From positions 115,744,190-115,808,189 of the forward strand of contig CM019066.1 of assembly GCA_009667805.1 (NCBI GenBank): a DNA stretch of 64,000 bases, in the 5' to 3' direction. The notes beneath the pieces were generated by a model. The model saw nothing but the letters and a program-made list of their open reading frames with translations. It had not been told where the DNA came from and searched no databases. This DNA comes from Leptobrachium leishanense. Lineage: Eukaryota; Chordata; Amphibia; Anura; Megophryidae. Position numbers and translations under genes: made by a program. Shown here in pieces: positions 21,894 to 35,069 of the stretch (the first letter of the stretch is position 1; the number at the start of each line of letters is the position of its first letter).

Positions 21894-23267
21894 GGGCAGG
21901 GCAAACACCATGTTTATGTGGTGAAAATGAACATACTGCCCCGCATCCTTTACCTCTTTCAGGTGCTCCCTATCCTCATACCCCCCCACCTTCTTCGCGC
22001 AGCTCCGCACAATGATTTCCACCTATGTCTGGAACTCTAAAAAAACACGCATCAGTTTGGCCCTGTTGATGGCCCCTAAACAGCTGGGAGGCGTGGCACT
22101 CCCACACTTTTGGCACTTTTATGTAGCCTCACACCTACAACGCATAGTGGAATGGTCCACCAGCTCACTAACTAGACCATGGGTTGCAATAGAACAAGGG
22201 TCTGTGCGTTGTCCCCTGTCCTGCCTCCCCTGGCTGCCAATTTCCACACAAAGGACCATGGTTGACCCACACCCCCTAATACACGCCACTTTGACAGCCT
22301 GGCGCTCTCTGACGCGCTATGCCGGCATTGCCCCCTTTCCTTGCCCCTCCTGCCCCTGCAGTTGTTACCCACCTTCTCTAGGTCCCTATCACTAACGACC
22401 ACGGATGGACTACCTATCCCCCCACGACCTAAGCACTTCCTAAATGAGTTAGGCCCAATTCCATGTGAACACCTGCCCATTCCACATGCAGGCTCATTCC
22501 TAATGAGGTTCCACCATCACCGGCTCATTCAGTAACTACGATCTCTCGCCCCACTATCTGAATATATCAGACCACCCACGCAATTTGAGACACTGGTAGA
22601 GGGAGGCAGATACCCATCACACTGCCTCTCTTTAATGTATGACATACTTCAGGCCACATCACTTCAGACCAGCTCCGCCCGTGCTAGTTGGGAACGCAAA
22701 TTAAATTATGCCTTTGAGGACCACCAACGGCGCGTTATTTGTCAATTAGCACACTCCAGCTCCACAGCACTGAGGGTTCAGGAGGCCAACTATAAAGTGC
22801 TCACGAGGTGGCATGAAACCCCCCAAATCCTGAGCCACTACACTGTTGGGGAAGCCAGCACATGCTGGAGATGTGACGCACCTAACGCCTCCACGCTCCA
22901 TATATGGTGGGACTGCCCTGTCATCTCTGAGTTTTGGCGCTCCATACATGCCTGTCTCTGCGACGTTGCGGAACCGACAACCCTATTTACCCCGGAATAT
23001 TGCCTACTTAATCATTCTGAGGACCCACCCGAGATATTCCGAAAATCGATTACTATCAAACTCCTACACACTGCGCGCCTGGTGATACCAATGTTCTGGC
23101 GTAAGCCAACTGCCCCACCCCTTACTGTATGGTTACGCGAAGTGGAAATTATCCGATCAGCTGAAGAAAGGGTTGCTCTGGCCCTGGGTAAGGTCGCTGA
23201 ACACTACCGCTCTTGGCATTATTGGCTAAACACATGCCTACCCCGTATGGGAAGGGCCGCCCCCTGA
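21894..23267 (+). pseudogene. L1 ORF2 3' part: post-RT region and C-terminal zinc-knuckle domain
   Basis: After the deletion the frame picks up MKMNILPRILYLFQVLPILI and FFAQLRTMISTYVWNSKK, the usual region downstream of the L1 RT palm. It continues MAPKQLGGVALPHFWHFYVA, shifts frame near 22330-22395, meets a stop at 22533-22535, and re-opens at 22635. The last block contains CWRCDAPNASTLHIWWDCP (a CxxC...H...C motif of L1/Tx1 ORF2 C termini) and ends at TGA 23265-23267. It is unambiguous as LINE sequence but not functional. Confidence 0.9.
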
Positions 23268-23504
23268 CCTTATTGAGTTTGCTCCCTTAATTGGGTGTAC
23301 CCCTCTCATCGCCCCTCCCGAAACTCTACCCACACCTTATGAAGTTCATACTGCCGAACCATAAGCGCTCGCCTGGTGTTCACGCCTCTCGACACTGTAT
23401 CTAAAGCAAACGTCACGTTTTATGCAATATCCTATGTTTTATGTTTTGTTTGCTGCCACATCCTGCACTGACGATGTTGACTATGTATGACTTTTCAACC
23501 TCTC

Positions 23505-23531
23505 AATAAAGCACAATACGTTAAAAAAAAA
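23505..23531 (+). terminator. L1 poly(A) signal and A-tail
   Basis: AATAAA at 23505-23510 is followed by GCACAATACGTT and an A-run that merges with the right target duplication. This defines the L1 3' end. Confidence 0.85.
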
Positions 23532-25007
23532 CTACCCAGGGCAAGAAGGCACGCATGTTGCTTGCATAGGATTTTTTGCGCCGCCTGTGTGTTTCAGCTT
23601 TAAAATGCTGCAATGGGTGATGTAGATTTTCTAGCTTACAAGGAAAGCATGCTTTACAGTCTGCCTAATGTCTAGGTGCAAATATTCTCACCTCTAAATG
23701 ACATGTGCTTACAGCAGGGCTCTCAAACGGCGTAAACAACAGGTGTTAATTAGTGTTTGGAAATAACATGTGCTTCTAATTAGTCTGGTCTCATGAATTT
23801 GATACATTGCCTGCAGACTGGGTGTGGCTCCTGCACATGTATGAACACTGTGCTTCTGAATTCTAAGAAGTGTTCATTTCTACTACATGTTCCTCTGATA
23901 TGCTGTTTAACCCCTTAAGGACCAGGGCTCTGTAAAACCAATCATTAATGATGTAGATGTTACGTCATTTGTCATCAAGGGCTTAATAAAATCTTTATCA
24001 CACTCCTTAGATTTAAACGTAATATTCCAGTATTTGTATATCATGTACCTCTCCCGAAGTGCCTATGTGAGCATACAATTATTATTGTGTTAGATCTATA
24101 GTTTTGGTGCAAGCGTGGTGGAAGGGCTTTCTGCTTCTGCATTAATAACAGAACACAACGTGAAAATATCTATCATAAAGCGTACAAGCTGAGTCCCTAG
24201 AGTCTCTGACTATCCATTGTCATATATACCTTGCTTTATACATATAATACATTCCCTCATCTAACAGGATAGTAGCCAGTCCCTGTGCATTTTAACCCCT
24301 TAACGGTGGCTAGGTGTCGTGTGTGGGTCTCTGATGGCGATGTTTCTATACATCCTACAAATCCGCCACTTCACAGGCAGGTTATGGGGACCTCCTAGAC
24401 ACGATATGTGAAGGAATTTTTCATTTTTATTTTTAACCCCTATTTTATGGAAAATCACTGTTCTTTTAAAAACGTATTTTTTAAAACTTTTTGTCCTTGT
24501 TTCCTGTTCCCCACGGCACTACCCGGACCCCCATACACCTTTTATGGCAAATATCTTGCATATATGCCCTCTTGGAGGGCACTCTAAACATCGATCTTTT
24601 GAGTCCCATTGACTTGCACTGAGTTCAGTTCGTGTTCGAGTTCAAACTCGAACTCTTGAAATTGTTCGAGTTCGAATGCGAACCGAACACGGGGGTTTTC
24701 GGCTCAGCCTCATCCCTAGTGTATACATACACTCACCGGACACTTTATTATGTACACCTTGCTAGTACTGTGTTGAACCCCCTTTTGCCTTCAGAACTGC
24801 CTTAATTCTTTGGGGCGTAGATTTAATAAGGTGTTAGAAAGAGTCCTCTGAGATTTTGGTCCATATTGACATGATAGCATCACGCAGTTGCTGCAGATTT
24901 GAATCTTGCGTCCCACCACATCCCAAAGATGCTCTGTTGGATTTAAATCCAGTGACTGGTGAGGCCATTGGAGAACAGTGAACTCCTTGTCATGTTCAAG
25001 AAACCAG

Positions 25008-25947
25008 TGTAGCGCTGTTTAAAAACTTTGTTGCTGTATTGCTCAGGTTTGGCCACCAGAGGGAGACAAGCGCAATGTAAAGTATACTGGACACAATGGG
25101 ACTACGTTTTCCATCATGCTTTGCGGCGGGGACAGGAAGTGGGTGGGGGAAAGAGGAAAGGACATCTGCAGCCTCGTACGAAGGAGGGCCAGTGTGAGCC
25201 AAGCGGTGAACAGAGTAAGACGCACGTGAGACTGTGAGCGATTGTGACCAGGCCAGAGAGCAGGCGCTGCCTTGCCGATGCTGGGGATCGATACAGTGAC
25301 TTGCCAGAGACCTAGTAATCCACCGCTGAGAGGTTTTGCACAGAGTTCCGGTTTGGACCCCGAGTAAGGAAACCACGATGATCCACTGGGAGTGCAGGTG
25401 GTAGGCCGTAGATCTTGTTGCAGAAATCGGGCAAGCAGGAGAAGCAGATCCGGTGGCACAGAGTTCCAGAAAAATCCAGCGGAGAGACATCCTTGATCGG
25501 GCAGCGGAACAGATTGTCTGGCGGATGGGTGAGAGGCCTTCCAGGCCACAGTCAAAGTTTAACAAAGCACGCTGCAGTACTGTTTAAATCTACAGGGCCC
25601 CAACGTGACTAGTCGAAGATTTGCTAAATCCATTCACTGGCCAGTCGAATATAGTACCCGGGTACCTGAGCTCACACACACACACACCTTTTCTTGGGAC
25701 ATTACCCTCACGGGACTTACACTCCAGAAACGAAGGGGTTAAACTTTTCTTTTACCGCTGCGCGTTTCTCGCATTACGAAATCCTGTTTTCTATATACCG
25801 TGCTTACATTATATATGCCGCTTTATTGAGAACAGTAAAGTATATAATCTATAAAATCCACAACAGTGCTGGTGTATATTTATTCCCTAGTGCGGAGAGA
25901 CTAACCCGAGGTTAAATTCAGCGGCTCCTCCGGGAGTGAGCGCTACA
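25008..25947. mobile_element. Solo LTR, 940 bp, TSD CCAG
   Basis: Begins TGTAGCGCTG and ends GAGCGCTACA, a perfect 9-bp inverted terminus TGTAGCGCT/AGCGCTACA with canonical TG...CA ends. CCAG at 25004-25007 and 25948-25951 is the 4-bp duplication, and removing the insert restores the Tc1 word AAACCAGTTTGAGATG. No internal retroviral or gypsy genes are present, so it is a recombination-derived solo LTR. The superfamily (gypsy or ERV) is not resolved. Confidence 0.93.
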
Positions 25948-26213
25948 CCAGTTTGAGATGATTTGAGCTTTGTGACATGGCGCGTTATCCTGCTGGAAAT
26001 AGACACCAGAAGATGGGTACTGGTACTGGTCATAAAGGGATGGACAAGGTCAGCAACAATACTCAGGTTGGCCGTGGCATTTAAACAATGCTCAATTGGT
26101 ACTAAGGGGCCCAAAGTGTGTCAAGAAAATATCCCCAACACCAGCACCACCACCACCTGCCTGAAACATTGATACAAGGCAGGATGGATCCAAGGTTTCA
26201 TGTTGTTCACACC

Positions 26214-26368
26214 AAGGGTTATGCAGAGAAAGGTGAAAGCCAGGAGAACTGGCAGGAGAAGAGAACAATCTAGACCAAATAGCCGATTTGGAAAGTGAGA
26301 TAAATGGGAATTTAGAATTTTCACTTCTCCAGTCATTCTTTTTAGTTTCACCTTTCTTTGAATAGACC
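26214..26368. mobile_element. Small MITE of the GGGTTATTCAAAG family inserted in the Tc1 relic
   Basis: The inverted ends AGGGTTATGCAGAGAAAGG and CCTTTCTTTGAATAGACCT bracket about 155 bp. The host Tc1 sequence reads continuously across it (CACACC / AAATTCTG). The ends resemble those of the MITEs at 28905, 37546 and 60441. CCA repeats on each side may be a 3-bp duplication. Confidence 0.7.
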
Positions 26369-26446
26369 TGACCAAATTCTGATCCTATCATCTGAATGTT
26401 GCAGTTGAAATCGCGACTCATCATTGGAGACAAATCGAGACTCATC

Positions 26447-27105
26447 GTTTGAAGGAAGGGAAGGTAGGGGAAAGTCTGGCGGTACAAGAGAGCGTTCCAG
26501 AGGATGGGGCTTTGCGTGAGAAATCCTGCGGCCAAGTAACAAAACACCACAGAAGTGGATAATGTGGCAATACCCAGTAACCATAAAATATAAGAAATTA
26601 TATTAGAAGGTGAAAAAATACCAGGGACTGAAAGAAGAGTTAGAGTGAATGTGGGAATTGAATTCAATACCAGCCACTGTGGGGATAGATGCCTTTGGGG
26701 GTGTGCCTCGCAAGGCTACAGCAGATTCCAGGTGGGACGTCTGAAGATTTCGTCCACAAGAGTGCTTTAATAGGAACAGCAAAGATATTGCACAGGATCC
26801 TCCAACCACCAAGCCTCTGGTAAAGGACCCGAGAATAAGGAAAATATACAACCTACAGCACAAAAAGGAAAAACAAATGTGTGTGTGTGAATATAACTAA
26901 ATTCAGAGCAGTCTACTTTAATATAAAGATTTTAAAATCACCTGCCTGACAGGAATAAATGATGAAGACCTGGTTACAAAATATGATCATTCACTACATA
27001 CGCCATCAATGTACTCCAAAACATCAATGTACTCCACCGCAGCATGCGCTACTTTATGCTATCCTAATGACTGCTCGTGTAACGTACACCCACTTAATTC
27101 GGACG
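26447..27105. other. Unclassified sequence between two Tc1 elements
   Basis: Holds a minus-strand open frame of about 86 codons with a hydrophobic N-terminal half (26603-26863) but no recognised domain, splice context or repeat ends. I cannot assign it. Confidence 0.35.
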
Positions 27106-27107
27106 TA

Positions 27108-28700
<1,593 letters not shown>

Positions 28701-28702
28701 TA

Positions 28703-28904
28703 CATCCTTCTGGGATTCCAGGCAGATCAAGTTTTAAATACTGTATATATAATATGTTCCTGTCGTTATATGTCAAGTGTTGAAATGGGCTCACGGAGTA
28801 GACTGGGACGTTAAATAGTCATTGTACCAGGATGCCATCATATGATTTCACACAGTGCAATTATGTGGCCTTATTCGGTGAAAAAAAGTAAAAGAAAACA
28901 TTAT
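28703..28904. other. No feature recognised
   Basis: Short AT-rich spacer between the Tc1 copy and the next MITE. Confidence 0.4.
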
Positions 28905-29752
28905 CAGGGTTATTCAAAGAGAATCGAAAAGCCACCGCACGTTCGGTGACTTTTCGTTCTCCTCAATTCGGTTCGATTTGGCGATCCCATTTCGGCGACC
29001 CTGCTGTATATTCAACATGCACCACAGGGTCCCCGAATTGCAGGGAAAAGTCGTCGCAAACCCGCTGAAAACTCACCACAAAATGAGGGCGAATGCACGC
29101 CGAAACCCGCAAAAACATCTGGATTAACCCCCCGAAAACGCCGGAAAAACCCAAGCAGGAGCCGATCACACGCAGCGCAGCCGCCGGAAAAAGCCGACAC
29201 CGCAGACGAATGGAGTGAATAAATTAAAAAAACTGTTTGCTTGAATGTGTGAAAAATGAAACGCTGCTTGCAAAGAAACTGATGAGCGAAAATGTCTGAA
29301 ATTTACATATGAGGTCCAATGAATGATAATAAAAAGGACTGTTACAGAAAAAATAAGTAAAGTTAAGAAATAAATCCTGAAAAATGCTTAAAATATCCTA
29401 AAAAACCTATAAATACAGAGACTCTTTACTGCAGAATATTATAATCAACGGTTTATTAGATATTGAATTAAAACGGGAATATTATTAACATTGAAGCCTA
29501 TGGGATTCGTCTGAATAAACTTGCCGAATTAAACCACCGAATGACAGGGCATTAGGGGAACCTTTCACTGCTGGTTTGTGTTCTCTGAATAGCCAAAGCA
29601 TTGCTTCTCTATGGGGATTTCACTGCCCTCGAACAGGCACCGTATGTGCAGGCAATTCGCCAGGATTTGGCAAATTGCCTGCTCTCTGGACAGCCGAATG
29701 GCAAAGAAAGGTTCCCTTTCGGCAGCCATTCGGATCTCTTTGAATAACCCTG
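28905..29752. mobile_element. MITE with CAGGGTTATTCAAAGAGA inverted ends, 848 bp
   Basis: The left CAGGGTTATTCAAAGAGA and right TCTCTTTGAATAACCCTG are perfect inverted repeats. Internal words (GCCGGAAAAAGCCGACACCG, ATCTAATAAACCG complement) recur in opposite orientation in 37546-38412 and in 60441-61304. TAT lies on both sides. It is non-coding. Confidence 0.85.
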
Positions 29753-32081
29753 TATGTATAAAGAATAATTTAATATCTTTACAGATAATTGGTTCTTTAC
29801 CTCTACAGTTCGTATCAGATGCATTTTAGTGCACTTGTGCCTTTACACAAGATAGTTTGCATGCATGGGGTGTTCATGGTGTGCCTAGTCATACCATAAT
29901 TCCGTGTGAACATGAATAATTTCCCATGTGGCACATGGTAAAGAGAATGAATATTGATATAAATCTCCATATATATATACATTTATTTATTTATAAAGTA
30001 TTTTACCAGGAAGGATACATTCAGATACATGGTCATTGCTCATTTTTGTGCTAGATTTCATGTCATTTTTAATTAGTAAATCTTCCCCCAGTAAATGTTG
30101 CATACACCAATACAATGGGTTGTTCACACCAGTGAGTATCACACTTACTCCAGATCAATAGTCCCATCTGCACGAGAAGCAGACCAGATTGAGCAGATAA
30201 ATCAAAAGATAAATTAGTTATTCTTAGTGTTTACCTATAAAAAAGATTAATAACCGAACAGGTAATAGATGCAATAATTTACTGGAAATCATATGAAGGT
30301 GTGAACACAAAGGATTGAGATGCTCTTTTAGCTCTCCTTAGTTCACTTGTAACGACTGACCGACCGTTACAGGAAACCTAGTTCAGAAGCTTCCACAGTA
30401 GAAGAAAAAAGTTATCGCTGTAATGGAAAGTTGCATAATATGTTTCACAAACAAGTGTTGAAAAAATACAGTATTGAGCACAATATGTCACAGCCGCACA
30501 CAACTGACTGGACACAAACAGTCAGAGGAACGCTGTATCAAACGTGCCGCAAAGGAAATAAATAGAACTCCAGATAGGCATAAATATACTAAGCACTCAT
30601 CAGGCGTTTAGAAACATAGCACTTTATTTGTGTCAATTGTCTGTTTATAGCAGGATTGGATGCATAAACAAATAACATTGTTTCAGGCTTTATTTTGGTC
30701 CTTAAGCGAAATTTTACAGCATTGTTACATGTGTAGGCTTCAAGGCAAAACCACTTAATGGTCAACATTTCAGAAATTACAGTATATCCCAATTATCCAA
30801 ACTATGGTCTTCATGGTGTCTGTGCACTTGTGTTATTCTGAGAAAATAGGGAGATCCGTAGTCCGTTTAGAAGCTTAGGCGTAAGTGGTGGGAAAACCTT
30901 GCTAAAAGGAAAATGTAGGAACTAAACAGATGGGTTGGAATTGTATAGTTTTGTCACAAGACATGGTGAAGATAAAATTATAATTAATTTAGAATGCTGT
31001 GGCTCAGTTTTGACTGTTATTTTTTTCAGTTTCGGTTGAAAAACCATGTTTGACCCTTTCTGTTAGGATTCCAGATATAGATCCCACAGTACTTAATAAA
31101 ATTTGAGAAGTAGAAATTGTACCTGTGATAAAATGGAGATATAAATTCACTATACTGAGTCGCCATAAGGGGCTGAAAGCCCATGATGCTATCCCCCTAC
31201 ACTGTGACTCTTGGGGCTGTATCGGCCGTGTTTCTTGTTGGGCACAAAGTTTAGATATGGGACACTGTTTCCTAGCATGCTGCCTCTTGAGTGAAGGCAG
31301 TGGCACACAAGGAGAATGAAGGCCCATTGCTCCTCTAATGCTAGGTGAGGAAATGGGGTCACTCAGTTTGAAGGAAGGAGAGGGAAAATGGGGCCGCTTT
31401 AGAGAAAACAAAGGGGTATTGCGGAAAGAATGGAAAGGGGCCACTCACTATGAAGGAAGGATTGAATGGGGCCACACTATGGGTGAAGGATAGAATGGGC
31501 CACTTGCTACAGGTAAGGATCGAATGGGGCATCTCGCTACAGGTAAGGATAGAATGGGCCTCTCGCTACAGGTAAGGATGGAACGAGGCCGCTTTCTATG
31601 AAGGAAGGAGTGGGTGGAATGGGGCCACTCAAAACAACAACAACACCATTGATAGTAAGCAGTACATGTTTCTTCCTGCTATTTTCTCAATATCGTTCTG
31701 CAATCCTTCCATTGTCTTATGCGCGAACATATCTGACTGACTATAATGTTAGAATCAGTATTGTTTTTCTGATCCTACTTCATGGTATTGAATAACGCCG
31801 TGATTGTCAAGTTGTGTTTCTGGTTGATTTCAGTTGCCTTGTCAGCAACAAAGCTGGGACCCAGAACCACTGTGGGACTTCTTCAGGAGTATTATTGCTA
31901 TGAGGACTCTCAAGGACATAAAGATCTTTATTGCTTTTGAAAATGCAGGAACAGATTAGTTATCATAACAAGCATCTCGTGCCTGGTATCTGTAAGGGGT
32001 TTTGGCTAAAGCCAGATAAATGGGTAGTAATTTAGTAAAGACACCTTATATCGTTTCCAAGTTATTAAAGGCCCAACATGG
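29753..32081. other. No gene recognised; one dispersed repeat piece and a short tandem
   Basis: AT-rich. ATTTATTTATAAAGTATTTT followed by ACCAGGAAGGATACATTCAG (29985-30030) is a known frog-type dispersed word. An imperfect 35-bp tandem lies at 31470-31600 and is listed separately. I see no exons. Confidence 0.45.
31470..31605 (+). repeat. Short tandem, about 33-35 bp unit, four copies
   Basis: Copies of AAGGATAGAATGGGCC followed by a CTCGCTACAGGT word occur in a row, with related GAAGGAAGGA/GGGGCC words to the left (31370-31470). Confidence 0.75.
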
Positions 32082-32096
32082 CTTAGGAGTTCCCAG

Positions 32097-32253
32097 TACA
32101 ATCAAACATAGAGATGCACTCAAGTTGCAAAAAAATCAAATTTTATTAGTACAACATCACATCAGTAAAATATGAGATATACACATCAAGAAGCAATAAA
32201 TGGGCAAAATCCACTAATGCAAATACATACACACCCCAAAGGAGGAAAATACT
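32097..32253 (-). mobile_element. Short retroposed insertion with 15-bp TSD
   Basis: CTTAGGAGTTCCCAG at 32082-32096 recurs exactly at 32254-32268. The 157-bp insert, read on the minus strand, contains an AATAAAATTTGATTTTTTT word near its 3' part. The long duplication suggests a retroposed fragment (LINE or Penelope-like tail). The source family was not identified. Confidence 0.75.
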
Positions 32254-32268
32254 CTTAGGAGTTCCCAG

Positions 32269-33079
32269 GGCCCATGCATTTTTTTTAAACATTATACAGT
32301 ATTACACAGTTCCATTAGTATTATTACCAGTTAGTTAAACTGGTGTCTTAAAAACCTAGTGGAAGTTCTGCCAAGAACAGCGAAGGTATCAAAAACTCTC
32401 AATAACTCAAAGATTTAGAGTTGGTACTCACCTAAGAAGAGCTTGGTCTTGGCACTGACAGGGGGTTACATGTTAATAGCCATTTTAGTAAACTAAATAT
32501 GCTGGTGACACATTTTTTGGGGCTTGTTCTACAAAAACCTATTTTGCACTCAAATCTCACGAAATTACCTGAACTCACGAAACTGCGAGTCACATTTACA
32601 CTACTAGCAGCCTCCATGGAAAATTATAGTTTTGAGGCATTGCCGTGAAAGTATGACATAGCATGATAAACAAAGGATTTCCATTGGACCCTTTCACTTC
32701 CCTAGAGACATGACTTCTTTTATGCCTGGTCTGCAAGTGAGTAAAAGTGGTTAGAAGTTTTGTTTTGTTTAAAAAAAAGAAGAAGATTGTTTTTACAGAG
32801 GATTGCTGCTGAGCAATAACTTGTCTCTCTGAATTATGAATCTTTAATATAAATGCAACTTTCCAACTTTTCTGCTTTCAGTATCTTAATGAACATGCTG
32901 GAGGCTGTTTATTGCAGAGTTTAGATTGTATTGCCTGAGAAATAACTAAAGGGAAATCCCTCCTGGAGGTTTTAGAGCAAACTCTTTTCATTGACTAGGG
33001 GAATTTGCTTATGTCATTACCCAACTGATGAGATGAGCTTTGTGTGTTGTATAACAAAAGCCTCGTTTCAACATACTAT
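32269..33079. other. No gene recognised
   Basis: AT-rich sequence without bounded repeats that I can see. Confidence 0.4.
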
Positions 33080-33515
33080 GGGTCCTATTCCCTACCTAAC
33101 GCTAAAATGGGGACACTAACGGGGAAAACCTGCGGAACGTCCCCATTTTAGCGTTAGATTCCAAGGCAGGTGCTACCTTGGCACCTTGCCTCAAAATGCA
33201 GCATTACCCTCAGTGATATTTGCGGCAGCGCTTCGAGTATCACCTCCTGGAGTCCATAGGACTCCTTGGAGGGTTGCGCTTCTGGGCTGCGAGCCCTGCG
33301 CAATCTCAGTCCTGCGAGATCGCGCTTTGCGAAGGAGTAATCATGGAGGGAGACTGGAAACAATTTGTCCTCAGTCTCACTCTGCTCGCGGCCAGGACAA
33401 GAAGCTTCAAATTGGGCCACTGTTCTCAGCGCGGGATGAGAGGTTAGTGTTGGATTCATTGAGGGGTTTTAGAGGTGCTAAATGATTTTGCAAAAGCAAA
33501 ATCAGTTAGCACCAG

Positions 33516-34238
33516 TGTGACGGAACCGTTCTCTTCTGCCTGTCCTGACTCTCAGACACCCCTTCGTTGCGGTCAGTCCGGCTACTGGGAGCGCTGTCCT
33601 CAGCGCCTCGAGCAGCTTGACCCGCCTGCTTCTGTTTCTCTGCCCTGGAGCCGTTAGGAATTTCCAGAAGGCCACTCTGTGCCTTCTGAGTTTGAGTGTA
33701 GTGTAGCGTAGTTGAAGGAGACACCAGGCAAGCTGTATGTTCCAACAGGATTCTCTCTCTGTCTCTGAGCTTTAATGAACAAAAACGCCACTACTTATGC
33801 TGAGATCCAACAGCCATAATTTGCATAAATGACGCACATCGTCCTACTAAAATGCTAATAACATTATGTCAGGGAGATATTTTACAACAAACATTCTTTA
33901 GCCTTTAGCTCACACAACATTTACATAATCTATTGTTCTAACACATCAGATTAAAAGACAAACACTATCCCAGACTTCTTGAATCAAACATGCAGCCAGA
34001 TAAGGGGAAAAGACCTGTTGCATAAATTACACAGCAGTAAAGCTTGTTTACTGGCTATACAAAAACACATTTACCTACAGGAATATAAGTATATTTAAAA
34101 CTAAAGCTACGCCATTTTACACTAAACTAATTTAAACTAAAACCAAACACTGTAAAATATATTTAAAATCACACGATATAAATGAACATAAAGTCTCTTG
34201 GGGTTTGAAGCGTGGAGCGCCACGTCAGCTCCATGACA
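33516..34238. mobile_element. Solo LTR, 723 bp, TSD ACCAG
   Basis: Starts TGTGACGGAACCG and ends CAGCTCCATGACA, with ACCAG at 33511-33515 and 34239-34243. The ends TG...CA and the 5-bp duplication define it. A truncated relative is at 36458-36766, sharing AACATAAAGTCT and GGAGCGC/CCATGACA words. The superfamily is not resolved. Confidence 0.93.
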
Positions 34239-34394
34239 ACCAGCTTTTAGGTGTCGCTACAATTTAGTTTAGCCTATGGCTGTGGTAATTAGCACTAGCA
34301 ATTTGTAATACCTTACTTATAATACCTTACTTATCCTAACGCTAATTACTGATTGCGCTCCCCTTGTTAAGTATAGGATTTGCAAAGTACAGTA

Positions 34395-34926
34395 TGAAAG
34401 ATATTTTTAAATTTCCTGTATATATACATATATATGTAATGTAGTAAAGATACTGGGCTGCAGTTTACCCCCTCCCTTTCATGGCAAGTGACCCAGGGCT
34501 TAGGAATGTTGGAAAAGTGAGTGAAAGCTGGAAGACAGGAAAAAGATTTCTCTTAACCACATATGGTAATAAGTGTTTTTTTTTGTTAGACTGTGCTGGC
34601 CAAATTCTGATGTGGAAATATATCTGTATACTGATTGGCTGTTATATCACATTCCTATTTGGGGCAGAAATGAAACTCTGTCTATAACGAACGTTCTCAT
34701 TGGTTGTTTGAAATCTAATAAATTGGTCTGACTAACATAGGATATGCAGACATGATGAAGCTATACATTGTGTAGATGATTTTAATGTCTCCGCTATGGC
34801 ATTAGCACGCGTCTTTTCTTTAGATTTTCTTATGTGAGAAGGAACTTAAAAAAGGTTTATGGCATTCCAATTATGGTAATTATAAATAGGAAAACTGATT
34901 TGTTTGTTTAAAGTTATTATTTAACA
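34395..34926 (+). mobile_element. Solo LTR, 532 bp, TSD CAGTA
   Basis: Starts TGAAAGATATTTTTAAATTT and ends AGTTATTATTTAACA, flanked by CAGTA at 34390-34394 and 34927-34931. It is the same family, in opposite orientation, as the LTR at 40547-41144 (shared ACTGATTGGCTGTTATATCA and CACATTCCTA words). The CCAAT-like TGATTGGCTG box suits a U3 promoter region, which is an inference. Confidence 0.92.
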
Positions 34927-35069
34927 CAGTAAGCCTGTGCGAGCTAGGGCAATCACTGATGCACAAACATACTTTTGAAGGGTTAGGAATGTAATATGGG
35001 GAGCATGAGGAAACGTTAGCGCTTACTCATCCGAACTCTACAGTTAGAGGTCACTATGGAATAGAGCCC

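Larger units (their letters stand above)
17608..23525 (+). mobile_element. L1-clade LINE, 5.9 kb, near-complete but internally deleted; 13-bp TSD
   Basis: AAAAAACTACCCA at 17595-17607 recurs at 23526-23538, directly after the A-tail that follows AATAAA (23505). Order within: about 1 kb CpG-rich 5' UTR, ORF1 (18609-19683), a spacer, ORF2 (20176-23267, damaged) and a 3' UTR. The long duplication, A-tail and ORF order are typical of target-primed reverse transcription by L1. Both ORFs carry frameshifts and ORF2 has lost its RT core, so this copy cannot move by itself. Confidence 0.95.
17369..24718. mobile_element. hAT-type element (1.4 kb when empty) split by an L1 insertion; TSD GTGTATAC
   Basis: The left end TAGGGATGAGCTGTTCGGTT and the right end TCAGCCTCATCCCTA are inverted. 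Identical 8-mers GTGTATAC flank it at 17361-17368 and 24719-24726. Subterminal sequence is built of GTTCGAGTTCGAA-like words on both sides. A second copy is at 51626-53167. A 5.9 kb L1 (17608-23525) sits 239 bp inside the left end. Removing it and one L1 target copy leaves about 1.4 kb with no transposase frame, so the element is non-autonomous. The 8-bp duplication supports hAT. Confidence 0.93.
24730..26446 (-). pseudogene. Tc1-like transposon relic (CACTCACCGGACACTTTATT end), transposase on minus strand
   Basis: The left end CACTCACCGGACACTTTATT follows TA at 24728-24729 and is a widespread Tc1-family terminus. On the minus strand the sequence decodes to SLDLNPTEHLWDVVGRKIQ, the region with the catalytic Glu, with frameshifts. 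The element is interrupted by a solo LTR (25008-25947), resumes at 25952 (TTTGAGATGATTTGAGCTTT), is interrupted again by a small MITE (about 26214-26368), resumes at ACCAAATTCTG and ends near 26446. The 5' part of the transposase is missing. Confidence 0.82.
33080..35069. mobile_element. GGGCCCTATTACA-family MITE carrying two solo LTRs
   Basis: Begins GGGTCCTATTCCCTACC and ends GGAATAGAGCCC. Internal words GTTAGCACCAG/CTTTTAGG, TGTTAAGTATAGGA and CAAAGTACAGTA/AGCCTGTGC align in order with the uninterrupted copy at 38770-39499. It is split by LTRs at 33516-34238 and 34395-34926. Removing both LTRs and one TSD each leaves about 725 bp, against 730 bp for the uninterrupted copy. Confidence 0.8.

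Noticed and set aside
26603..26863. 86-codon minus-strand frame with a membrane-like segment
   Set aside because: No domain, no splice context and no repeat identity; cannot be supported as a gene.
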